Assembly: GCA_963691815.1 (NCBI GenBank)
Contig: OY829661.1
Location: 25,566,158 to 25,630,157, forward strand
Length of the DNA: 64,000 bases
Origin: Echiichthys vipera
Lineage: Eukaryota; Chordata; Actinopteri; Perciformes; Trachinidae
Direction: 5' to 3'
The notes under the pieces are model-generated. The model ran no database searches, had not been told where the DNA came from, and saw only the letters and a program-made list of their open reading frames with translations. Of the stretch, positions 44,765 through 55,339 are shown one piece after another; the first letter of the stretch is position 1, and each line of letters begins with the position of its first letter. A program made the translations under genes and the position numbers.

Positions 44765-45360
44765 GGGCGCACTCACACTGTCCTTCCGCACCGCGACCCG
44801 GGCTTTAGGGTACTTGTCCCCCCTCCAATTCCTCCCGCTGGCCAGCCCGTTTGTACTCACACTGCCTGGGCCTAGGCAAATGCTTCTTGCTGTCCATACG
44901 TCATCACGCCGTAACACGTCACACGCATTGATGACGTCATTGCAATGCGTCGCTTTGTTTCCAAATCTTTCCGTAGACCTCTGAGTTTTTGTGCGTCTTG
45001 TCGACTGTTTTTGAATCTTTTCATCGACCAAATCTGCAGTAAACACTCCACCTCCGCATCACACCAACGTGAACCTTTCACCGCCATTGTTTGCATGGTC
45101 CGTCTTTTTATTTTCTTCCTTGTCCGAGCAGGTGCACATAAATGAAGTGAGAGCCGCCGTAGGCGTCGTACTTGTGCTCGTACTCGTGCTCGTACATGTG
45201 CAAACACGCTCTACAAAAGCCCACCTCTCTTAACGGGGCGTGGCCGGCCAGCTGGCCACAGTTATGCGCGGAGCGGTTGCACCCACACTGGTCAAACGCA
45301 CTAGGCTTTACCCGCAAAACCTGTTTTGGCGCGGTGCAGAAGCACAGTGTGAGTTCCCCC
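44765..45360 (-). mobile_element. PIF/Harbinger-type element Harb-1, copy 2
   Basis: The left end GGGCGCACTCACACTGTCC and right end CACAGTGTGAGTTCCCCC are inverted repeats. TTA lies on the left (44762-44764) and TGA on the right, a one-base mismatch to the expected duplication. Both arms contain further mirrored sequence, and the minus strand carries the longest Myb/SANT-like remnant of the three copies. Length is 596 bp. Confidence 0.87.
44872..45087 (-). pseudogene. Myb/SANT-like DNA-binding domain fragment of a Harbinger-type element
   Basis: From the ATG at 45087 the minus strand stays open for 71 codons. Residues 4-20 include K-G-S-R-W-C-D-A-E-V and L-L-Q-I-W, the first tryptophan and helix pattern (W-x-D-x-E-x-x-x-L-L-x-x-W) of the Myb/SANT-like domain found in the second protein of PIF/Harbinger transposons. 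The normal domain runs about 80-90 residues and the full protein is larger; here similarity fades after residue 30, which suggests frameshift or deletion. Copies at 34.2 and 48.4 kb keep the same start region. The domain normally binds the element's own ends, but this remnant is unlikely to be functional. Confidence 0.65.
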
Positions 45361-46452
45361 TGATTCTCCTACTTCTTAAAGCTAAATAAAGTCTTTAAAA
45401 AGGATCAGCTGGAAAATGCATCGTCACAACGTTGAAAACACTGCTGTAGATTAAACCACTCAACAGTACTGAATATAAATGAGTTTGTATTAACAGAACT
45501 ACAACTAACGGTTATTTTCACTGTTGATTCATCTGTAATCATTTTCCAGATGAATCTCATAGTTGTTTGGATCATAAAATAACAGAAAATGATGACAAAT
45601 GTTTCTTAAAGCTCAAGATGACGTCTTCAAATGTCTTGTCCGCAACAATATATGCATCAAACATAGAGGAGGAAAGACAGAAATCTGATTAAAGAAATAG
45701 TAAGCAGCTGTTAAAAATATATATATATATATAAACACTGTATCCGTAGTCAGTAGTGGTCGTAATGCAAGTTCAGGTACTAGAATCAGGAGGGGGGAAA
45801 ATGGGAATATCTCAACTATGAGTAGAAAAAACACTACGTCTGTGTTTGTTCATGTTGGTGCAAAATGTCTAAAACAAAGAAAACCCCTCGCTCTTTGTTT
45901 CCAAACACTGACAACCGTTGACTTTATTGGTTAGCTGGAAAAACTGTGCTTGAAATATCTCTACGTGACATCACTTCATGCACATTTGATGTGGTGTTTG
46001 AGAAGATAAACAAGCCAATAAATATATTTTTTTTAAAAAGGCTCCAGGAAAACAAGTTATATCACCAATAGTCATTTTCTTTAAAAGAACATTTTAATTA
46101 GCATCTTAGGATAAATGTTCCCCTGAAGCCTCCATCCTCTGCAGCGAGAGCGTTTGGCATCCTGCTCTGCCGGTCTTTATGTATCTGTATCCACAGGACA
46201 TCATCCATTATAGCTGCGATTCCCAGGCTTTGATTCTCTCATATGTCTCATAAATCGCTGTTTGGAACTCACTCTGGGCTGGAATGACACCAAAGCATAA
46301 ATACAACAAGCTGTGTCTGCCCGGCATAGCTTTAAAGGCGGGACACATGGACGGGTCCTCGGTTAGTTAGACAAGACAGTCCTCCAACTTTCTCCACTTG
46401 GTCCTACTCGGCTGTTTTATCAATCAATCAGAAAAAAAATCTAAATGATTGT
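45361..46452. other. Decayed AATTAATCG-type element, then unassigned sequence
   Basis: 45505-45690 reads AACTACAACTAACGGTTATT, ATAGTTGTTTGGATCATAAA, AACAGAAAATGATGACAAAT and CTCAAGATGACGTCTTCAAA, the left half of the element seen inverted at 51.5 kb. A TA run is at 45717-45732. I see nothing from 45840 to 46450. Confidence 0.55.
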
Positions 46453-46809
46453 TTGGTGGTGTGGTGGTTAGCACTGTCGCCTCACAGCAAGAGGGTTCCT
46501 GGTTCCAATCCCGGCTGGGGCCCTTCTGTGTGAAGTTTGCATGTTGTCCCCGTGTCTGCGTTGGTTTTCTCCTGGTTCTCCGGTTTCCTCCCACAGTCCA
46601 AAGACGTGCAGGTGTTCGGTTCATTGATGACTCTAAATCACCCGTAGGTGTGAATGGTTGTCTGTCTCTGTTCGTCTCTATGTGTCCTGTGATAGACTGG
46701 CGTCCTGTCCAGGGTGGACCCCGCCTCACGCCCGATGTCAGCTGGGATCGGCTCCAGCCCCCCGCGACCCCGACAGGGACAAGCGGTTGAAGATGAATGA
46801 CTGAATGAA
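46453..46809 (+). mobile_element. SINE-A, full-length copy
   Basis: The head GGTGGTGTGGTGGTTAGCAC, B-box region GGTTCCAATCCC (one change from GGTTCGAATCCC), conserved body and GATGAATGACTGAATGAA tail are all present. No clear target duplication is visible. Confidence 0.94.
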
Positions 46810-47245
46810 CTTCTAAACACCTTAATTATATTTGTTGATTATAACCTGAATGTGTAATTAAAGATTAAAGTACAGTACTTGAGTACATGCTTCCTGACAC
46901 CGACTACACCCTGGTTGTTGTAATCCCCTGTATCCCACTATAAAGCACACTACCTGTATCATTACCTGAACAGAAGAAAAAGTGACCTCTGACAGCACGA
47001 GGACGAGTGTTGGGAGGTAAAAGGGGTTTTTACATGGCGGCGGGTGGCGTGTAAAAAGACGGAAGTAGTCAGCTGAACGAGGGATGAGAGGTGAGGAGGA
47101 AACAGAAGGAGGAGCTGAAGCCAAACAAGCTCATTAAAGAGAGGGCAGCGGCGTGACAAATGATGCATGGAGCTGGCGGCATTGATCTCCTCGCAAGGGG
47201 GGAGGGAGGGGATGTCTGGGCAGGGAGATGCATGGAAAAGTGTGT

Positions 47246-47248
<3 letters not shown>
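46810..47248. other. Unassigned stretch
   Basis: 46865-46890 (AAAGTACAGTACTTGAGTAC) is a scrap of the ACTTAAGTA repeat. No exon is supported. Confidence 0.4.

Positions 47249-47320
<72 letters not shown>
47249..47320. repeat. (TG)36 microsatellite
   Basis: An uninterrupted 72-bp TG run, the longest perfect dinucleotide tract in the window apart from (AT)43. Confidence 0.98.
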
Positions 47321-47321
<1 letters not shown>

Positions 47322-48088
47322 ACTGAGAAATACTCAGGTGCCACTGCCCTAATGGAGAGGCCAGAGCCGCCAGCCTGTTGACAGATGACTTGTCAGAGGA
47401 GGGGAGGAGGAAAAAAAAAAGAGGAGAGGTAGTGATTAGATAGTTGTGCTAATGCTTGACCTCCTCTACCCTCTGTGTCTGTCCTTCATCTCCGCCGAGG
47501 AGAAGAGGGAAGAAAGAAGAGGAAGAATAAAGAAGGAGGGGAGAGGATAGAGTGGTGAAATAAGTGCGGAGGAGAAATGCTGAGGCGGGAAGGGGAGGGC
47601 GAATAATTGGCTTTCTTGGCGCTACATCAGCACATTGTTCAGACGGTGAAAGCTAACATAAATTTCAGGGATTTGTAAGTGTGACAGGACACACATCTTA
47701 AATCTGGACCATCATTTAAATCATGCTACGTTATATCCTGTCTCATGCCTCTTGTACTCGAAGGTTTTATTAATCATTTTCCATAGCGGTGTCATGCTGG
47801 AGGAGGATTTTTTTTTGCTTTTCCCAGGAGACTGTCCTCCCGAGAAAAACGACCTTTTTATGTTCAAGTGACAAAACCCTCTAGTGGCAGTCTGCTGTAA
47901 ATAAACAGTAGGGATCTACCGATTATCCACCTGGCTGCGATATTCAGCATGTCGATTTGATTCAATATTGATCTTAATGCTTGGATGTTGATTCAGAAAC
48001 AGACAAATAATTCATTAGTTTACCCTCTGATAATTATAATGTGTGCAATATTTGTACTGGTTTCGAACAAACTGACCCCAACAGAAAT
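47321..48088. other. Purine-rich then unassigned sequence
   Basis: 47395-47600 is rich in GAGGAGG/GAAGAA. 47905-47985 (GTAGGGATCTACCGATTATC) looks like the edge of a decayed fish repeat. Confidence 0.4.
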
Positions 48089-48091
48089 TAA

Positions 48092-48588
48092 GCGCACACT
48101 CGCGCTCTCCATTCGAACCGTGCCCAAGCACGCTTCACAAGGAAAATGTCTAGTTCATTTGACTGCAACTCTACCGCACCCAGGCACGGCGCGCTTGCCG
48201 GCCGCGGCCCGATTGAGAGAGGTGGCTTTTGTAAAGAACGGATGCACATGTACGGGCAAGAGCGTGCGCATGTGTACGAGCATGAGCATCTACGGCGGCC
48301 CTGATATCTGTTAATGTGCGTCTGTTCCCTGCAACGGACATTTAAAAAGTTGCCGCCGAACGGTTTGCAGTGGTCTGATGCGGAGGGGGGGTGTTTACTG
48401 CAGATTTGTAAAGATGAAATGTTCAAAAACAGTCAGACATAACTAAATTTCCCAGGGGTGATGACGCATAAGCATGAAGCAGTCGAGCCGCGGCCCAGAT
48501 CATTTCAAAGTGGGCGGGCGAAGAGGGAGAGGGGCACAATCACCCTAAAACACAGGGCACGGTATGAATGGACAGTGTGAGTGCGCCC
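48092..48588 (+). mobile_element. PIF/Harbinger-type element Harb-1, copy 3 (opposite orientation)
   Basis: The ends GCGCACACTCGC (left) and ACAGTGTGAGTGCGCCC (right) are flanked by TAA on both sides (48089-48091 and 48589-48591), a TWA target. The Myb-like remnant is on the plus strand near 48380-48425: W-S-D-A-E-G-G-C-L-L-Q-I-C. Length is 497 bp. Copies 1 and 2 carry this remnant on the minus strand. Confidence 0.87.
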
Positions 48589-48591
48589 TAA

Positions 48592-50489
48592 GAGAAGATA
48601 ATAGGTAGTAATATTATTACTATAATGAACAGGTTCTGCACAGAAAAGTTCTGCAAAGAAATTGGTAAAACGGCGACTGGAAGTCAGACACTAAAAGCTA
48701 GCAGCTTGGATGTGGTCCGCAGCAACACCGCACCAAAAAAAAACACCGCTACGTGACCGATTTCAGGCCACAAAAGGCGACAGTCAGGGTTCGACATGAA
48801 TACCGCTTGGTTAGGATTAGAAAAAAGGCTGAGGTTTGGTTTTGTACGCTCATGACATCAACAGCACCGGGACATGAACGGCCACCACCCAGGAAATGAA
48901 CCCTGCTCGCCCGGGTAGAAGTCCTGCCGCTGCTAGTCGTTGTTCGGTCGAGTGGGACCTCCGTACAACGCAAATGACAACAGCCCTCACTCGACGAGGC
49001 TTCATTGCAACGGAAATAGTGGATTTCGGGATTTTCTGAATAGATATTGAATTGGGAAATACTATATTGCAATGCACTGATGGATCTATATTTTTACCCG
49101 TCCCTACTCTGTGGAGTTTGTGAGGTATACCTAAACTACAGCCTGAAAAACGTGTGAAGAGATGTACCAGGCACGGTGCCACTGCGGTTGGCTAAGAACA
49201 CAGAGGAGCAGACTCGCTGTTGGCAGATTGTCGCAGGCAGCTGATGTTAATAAGATCCAATTTCTCTAGAATATCTGAAGGTTACTAAAAATCAGTGTGG
49301 TACTATAACGACTAATATAGAAAGTGGAGCTTGGCAAACACACCACACTTTACTTATTAAACCTTTTCTGTTTTGCATTAATGAGCAGTTAACTTGTGAT
49401 AAATGGTTGGTAAAAAGATTAAAGAACATTCTTTAGTGTTAATTAATGTATTTAAATATAGAAATACCAACGACTGACGGTGTAAAGTAACACTGTTGTG
49501 TATTCAGGTCCTGTCGTCAGTGATTCTGCAGCAGAAAAACTGGAAGTAAACAAACTAAACGAGGGGAAATCAGGTCTGGAAATGCGTCCTCGTAGCAGCT
49601 TGTATGAAACAAACAAGCTTAAATTCACTGACCGACAATAAAAATATCCCCCAACACATACTTTGTGGAAGACGCTTGCTGAATGTCTTTCTCTTTTCTT
49701 AAAAATAATAACTGCTTGTCAACGAATGTGCCAAAGAAGCTCTAATTTACTGACAACTTGCCAGTAGCAAACATGACTGTTTAAAAAGGGTTTGTCAATT
49801 TTATTATAGGTTGCAGAATTGAATTGGCATTTTTTCTAGGGGAGACATCTTTAAAGTATTTGTGTGCAAAGATGTATTATTGGGAGATGAGCCAAGGCAA
49901 CGGCAAGAACAAGGTAAAAAGATAACAGTTTGCAAAAGAAAAGGCAGCCGTGAAAAGAAGGAAGGAGGAGAGAAGAAGAAGAAGAAGAAGAAGAAAATAA
50001 TAAATGAGTGGGTTTCAGGCAGCCACACCGGGACTATCATTACCATACATCAGGACAATGAATGAGGCTTTCAGCAAGCGGTAATAAGAATTTGATAAAT
50101 CATGAGCCGAGAATTAACTAGACGTCAAAACAATGAGAGCACCCTGATAGATGAAGAGAGGGTGATGGCATAGATTAGTCAGAGCGGAGCATGGGAGAGA
50201 GGGAGGAGGAGAGGAGGGGAAGAGAAGGGAAAAAGAGAGTCCGCGCAGGGTCAGCGGAGGGGAAGGAAGGGTCGGCCGCAAAGAAAACTGTCGTGAAAAC
50301 TAATGGAAGAGGGGGAGAGAGACGGATGGGTAACTGAGTAAGAGTTGGGGAGCGATAGAGCAGACACTAAACATGAACGGGTTTGCCTGTGCAGACGTGA
50401 CTGGAAGAAAATTAATCAATGAAGATCTCGGTTCCAGACGCTCTTAACAACCATCGACCTGTGTGTAATACAAACAGCAAACAGCGGCT
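48592..50489. other. Unassigned stretch
   Basis: A (GAA)n run lies at 49972-49996 and 50190-50340 is purine-rich. Open frames of about 107-110 codons on the minus strand near 48.75-49.18 kb show no domain. Confidence 0.4.
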
Positions 50490-50822
50490 CTGAGTGGCTG
50501 AGCTAAATGCTAACGTCTGCGTGCTAACGTGCTCATATCGCCGATGTTAAGAATAGAATAGAATAGCCTTTATTGTCATTGCATTTGCATACAACGAAAT
50601 TGGAGTACTACTCCCCCTTGGTACATTTTAAGAAAAGAATATATAATAAAACAATAAGCAAAGTATAATATAGCAATAAACACACAATATAGTATAAACA
50701 ATATAATAATGTGAACAGTATAAAGAGATGGGTGGAGAACAGAAACTATACTAAAATACGTATAATCATGTTAGTTTAGCATATTAGCATGCTAGCATTT
50801 GCTAATCAGCATTGAACACGAA
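50490..50822 (-). repeat. TTAGCATGCTAAC-type repeat interrupted by a LINE 3' end
   Basis: GAGCTAAATGCTAACGTCTG and AACGTGCTCAT lie on the left and TTTAGCATATTAGCATGCTA on the right, the minus orientation of the family at 41.1 kb. It is interrupted at 50550 and abuts FB1 copy 3 on the right. Confidence 0.65.
50550..50767 (-). mobile_element. 5'-truncated LINE 3' end inserted in the older repeat
   Basis: GAATAGAATAGAATAGCC then TTTATTGTCATTGCATTTGC and ACAACGAAATTGGAGTACTA is the inverted 3' terminus of a fish LINE with a (CTATT)n tail. ATGTTA occurs on both sides (50544-50549 and 50768-50773), a short putative target duplication. Confidence 0.7.
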
Positions 50823-50825
50823 TTA

Positions 50826-51458
50826 AAGTGAAATTCCGGCGTAAAAAATCTTCCCAGGGTCTTTTTCGGCAAATACATAAATCAAATAAGCTATTGAGAC
50901 ATTTATTTCGTGTAACAACTATTAACAAAGAAATCCCGGACAGTCGCTAACAGTAATTAATGTAATGTAATGCGGCTAACCCGGATTAGCTTGGGGCAGT
51001 ATGGTGAAGGCATTCAAAGGTCTTTTTTAACCACTAATACTGCTGAAAATAACAGCAAACCTCTGCAGCAGCATGAGAAGAGCCCCTACACACACAACAA
51101 AGCATCATCAGCGTAGTTAGTGAAGCCAGAGTTTATTAAAATAGTGTTTTAAAGACTTACCTACTGGCCCCTGTACCAGCTCCTCTCATAGTAAAGTCCA
51201 TTCAAGTGGATTACCAAAGTCAATCCCAAAGGAAGGAGCCCATTGGTGCTTTGTTTTGTGTGTAGGGACTCTTCTCATGCTGCTGCAGAGGTTTGCTGTT
51301 ATTTTGAGCAGTATTAGTGGTTAAAAAAGACGTTTTAGTGCCTTCACCGTACTGCCCCGAGCTAATCACTGTTAGCCACGTCCGGCTGTTAGCGACTCTA
51401 TGGATTTCGCTGATTATAGTTGTTTCACGAAAAATTGGATTGGCCGGATTTCACTTTA
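50826..51458 (-). mobile_element. FB1 foldback element, copy 3 (both termini present)
   Basis: The left arm runs from AAGTGAAATTCCGG to CACACACAACAAAGCA (about 50826-51105). The central block 51106-51245 is the reverse complement of the centre of copy 1. The right arm is 51246-51458, ending GGCCGGATTTCACTT. The right arm lacks about 65 bp that the left arm has. The flanks read TTA before and TAA after, compatible with a TA target. There is no open frame. Confidence 0.88.
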
Positions 51459-51535
51459 AGCTGAGGGTGATGGGAATGTCACAGGTATTTCTTTGTAAGG
51501 TATTGGACGAACACATTATTTTTCATCAGTAGAGC

Positions 51536-51846
51536 AGCTGCAACAATTAATGGTTTCATCAATTAGTTGTCAATTATTAAATTAATCGCCAACTATTAAC
51601 CGGTCTGAGTCATTTTTACATGAAAACAAAAAGTCAAAATTCTCTGATTGCAGCTTCTTAAGTGTAAATATTTCCTGGATTCTTTCAATAAACTGAATAT
51701 ATTTTAATTTGTGGACAAAACGAGGTATTTGAGGACGTCATCTTGTGCTTTGGCATTGACATTTGTCACCATTTTATAGACCGAACAACTAGTGGAATAA
51801 TCTAGAAAGAAATCTGCAAAATTTCACGTTACTTGCAGCCCTAGTT
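51536..51846 (-). mobile_element. Decayed element with GCTGCAAC / GTTGCAGC-like ends
   Basis: GCAGCTGCAACAATTAATGG at the left and ACGTTACTTGCAGCCCTAG at the right are similar inverted ends. Inside, AAAGTCAAAATTCTCTGATT and GACGTCATCTTGTGCTTTGG match a widespread teleost TIR repeat. The 45.5-kb copy is its other half in the opposite direction. Confidence 0.65.
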
Positions 51847-52023
51847 GTCAGACGCACAATGGATTAATTAAATCAAATAAATCTTTTCTACTAATACTCT
51901 TCTTTCAACTGACTCCAAAAAATCTTCTTCTTTGTCAAAACCCAAGGCCTACATCACCCACAATGCTCCTTGCCAGAGATGAGGAGCAGACCGACTCCAA
52001 GACTACTAACTTGTAGTGTTCCC

Positions 52024-52295
52024 CGCAATTTATCACCAAAATGATGACGGCTCTTCCTGAGGGGAGCGCGAGCGTCTGCGCCAAATATCACAACAATCCA
52101 TCCAATAGTTGTCGAGATATTTCACTAAAAAACAGAAATGTCCAAAGTTATTAGGGTTTACCTCTAGGGAGCATGAATGCAAGGCAAGCCATTCAATAGC
52201 TGTTGATATATTTCAGTCTGGACCAACGTACTGGACCAGCCGACCGACCTTCGCCATCCCTACAGCCGTGCTGCTAGCGAAATTGCACTGCAAGC
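52024..52295 (-). repeat. Copy of the GATATTTCAGTCTGGACCAA repeat
   Basis: AATCCATCCAATAGTTGTCG, GATATATTTCAGTCTGGACC, CGACCTTCGCCATCC and CCGTGCTGCTAGCG identify the opposite strand of the repeat at 55.34 kb. Confidence 0.7.
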
Positions 52296-55200
52296 TATTT
52301 GCAAGGACGTCCACCTAAATTTTGGGACTGATTTGACTTTGACTGACATGTTTTTTATTAACATCCCGCTTCATTGTCCATCTTACTCATACCTCCCCTC
52401 TTCTTCACCCCCTCTGCCTCGGCGACTCCTCTCCGTGCAGAGTGAGGGATGTGACAGGAGGATGTTTATTTAATGAGAGCAGTCTGGAGGGGGTAATGAA
52501 ATCTACCCTAACACTATTAACAACCAGGCTTATCAGCTCGCGGGACACACGTCACCATGCTGCAGCCTTTTGTTCTCTGGCTCGAGGCTGCCGCCGACCT
52601 AAAGGACAGATTAAGGATTCCTTGAACGCCGTTGACACCTACCTTGAGAGATTAAAAAAAATGCCCGCCGATCTGTGTTGAGAACTATCATTTTTCACTT
52701 AGCTTATTATAAAATGACATGGATGGCATTAAAGGAGACAGGGTAAGTGGGCAGGTGTCTGACAGGTACATGTAATGTATCTGCAGAGTGTGTTCGAGTG
52801 TGGGAGGTGGTTGGTTTGTTACCTGACCACGCAGACACAGTCAATCTCCCTCCATGTTGCAGTAATTGATGCTGATGGATGGACTTCTCTTACTCTCAGG
52901 AAGTCTATGCATGTATGGAAACACGTAGAGGGACAATAAACCACAAACTTCTTTCAAATACATCTCCTATATCCATTTCCTATACCTCTTTTTCCTTTCC
53001 CATTCCAGATCCATGTTTGTGGTGATAAGTGCCATCCCGGTGCCGCTGTTCCACCCTTGAATCGTACAATATTCAGTGAAAGGCTCATTTGCTGAGCATT
53101 ACATTGGAGCGAGGCTGCTGATGGCCACACAAAAGCCATGCAAATGAGCTGTGAGAGAGGCCCATCAGTCATCATGCCAGATGCGCTCTCCCATTATTAT
53201 TTATGGCCATAATTGGCCCGTGTTTCCTCAGGCAATGACTCTGCACTGATGGATCTGATGATGACTCTGCTCAAGAGAAAGTTGGCATGTGCGAGAGGGG
53301 ATGCGTGTGTAGGAAAAGCAGGAGGGCTTGTGTTTACATGATGCAAAAATGGTTTCTAAGGCAAGTTAGAGTGAGTGTTATATAGCGGTTAAGTTTCACA
53401 AAATGGGATCTATTGAGATACTGTTGGAACTGGATGGTGGTAGAGGGGGATCAGTGCAAACTGCCCCAGAATCAGCAAAAGAAAATGTTAATTAATGCAC
53501 GTTTCCATCCGCTACTATTTAGCTAATATTAGGATGTAACTATTAGAGATTAAAGATTATAATTGGACATGATTATTAGTAATTTGTGATGTTAAATTTC
53601 TAGTCGGGTGCCATTAAACAATGCTACCAAGTGCACAAGTCGCAGCTCAAATGAAGGAAAGGCATGGACAATGTTTCTACTCAGGTTATTCATCTGTAAT
53701 TTAAATATATGCAAAACAAACAGGTGGATGTCGTTTGTTTACATTACTGTCAAATGCACACAAAACTAGGCCTAAAGGTTTCAGTTATCGCATTATCATA
53801 TCACTGTTTCTGTGGCTGAGCTTTTAAATCAGGGAGTTACCGACAGAGCTGACGGTGGTCTCACTGCTAAGACCTACTGATTCAGTCTATGTCTAGTCTA
53901 CTATGAAGACTGAGTGTCAGTTCAGTTTGAAGATAGTGCTAAAAACTGTGTGTTTGCCAAACAACTCACTTGGTTGAGGGTCTGTTGCACAAGAAGTTTG
54001 CAAAGGCAGAAATCGACTCACTCCACTAAGTCATCCATCATTCAGGGGTGATTTAACCCTCCTAATATGCGCTTATCAATATGGGTTGTTGTGCGGTCAG
54101 TGGCAATCGTGGGAGACTGTTTGGGGAATTAACATATGGATTGTCAGGGGATTGACTTTGGATTTGGCCGGTTGACTCGAGGATTGACAGGCAGGGTTCA
54201 GAAGTCGTTGGGTAAAGGGCCATTAGGACCTCCTCTCCTGATCACTTTCTGTCTGGCCCTGTCTCAACCACGAGTTAATGACTTTCTCTCGGGGCAGGCT
54301 GAGTGGAGTTTGTATCGAGGATGTAGCGTGCCACGGTTTGTCGTCGGTCATCACGGATGTGTTGACAAGTCCTGTCAGTCTGCCTTTACCTCTTCCAGTT
54401 GGCAGGTAGACGACTCGTTGGCAGGTCTATTTCCCCCTTGTCTTACACCGAAGGGCACCATGTTAGATTAGTGTGCATGTTATTGAGTGCAGGTGCACTG
54501 AGTATGCATATCTAATATGTGTGACTCTGCCAGGCAGGCTCAGATAATGAGTTTTGCCTTGTTCATTTGGCCCAGAAAACACTGACCTCTCCAACTGATG
54601 ATCGGTGTTTCCTCGAGGTTTTTCCCCTTTTAATGTTTTCGTTTCTGCTGAAAGACACAGAGCACGGCATCTACTTATTGCGTGCCGATTGTAGTAACCT
54701 TTCTGACCCTATTATTATTATTACACAGCTGACTCAGGAGATGAGGGACTATCTCCGAGGAGGAAGCTGCAACAATAAACTACCAAAGGGAAAGTAATGG
54801 ATTTGCAACTTCTATGATTTAAGAGGACTGTCTAGATTTATAGTACAGCACCAATGCATAATGCCATAGCTGTCCAAATGGTACTAAAATTACATTATTT
54901 AGATGTACGAGGAGAAATGCACCATGCAGACACGGAGAAGAGATTTTGCATTTTCATTTTGGGGCTCGTGTCGGTCTGAGTTACCTTGTTTCAGACCACT
55001 AAAGAACTGCAAGTTGTGTTTATTCGACGCAAGAGAAGGGAAACACTCCCTGAAGCCTTTTTTTTAAAGATAGGCCTGTACATAGCCAATTAGAGGATGT
55101 ACTCATCAAGCTTATTTGCATATGGAAATTATTTAAAAACTGTTTCTTTGCGTGAAATATGAATTTAATTTGTAACACAGTGTGTTTCAAGAAAGACTAT

Positions 55201-55339
55201 GACATAAGCTTATTTTTTTATGACAGAGAGACGGGATACAATCACTATATTCACACTTTGTTGCTCTTTAGCATAATAAACGTTGGACTTCAATACAAAA
55301 TCAAAACATCTGAATGTTTTTAGTCATGCGTGTGTGTTA
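52296..55339. other. Repeat-poor stretch with possible conserved non-coding DNA
   Basis: This 3-kb stretch has none of the repeat families named here. 52440-52720 and 53040-53260 look like non-coding conserved candidates; the latter has CCATGCAAATGAGC (an octamer-type word) and TTATTTATGGCCATAATTGG. A 111-codon frame at 54136-54471 has no recognisable domain. Confidence 0.4.

Noticed and set aside
54136..54471. 111-codon plus-strand frame in the repeat-poor stretch
   Set aside because: Has an ATG and a clean stop but no domain or codon bias. Kept as a note only.
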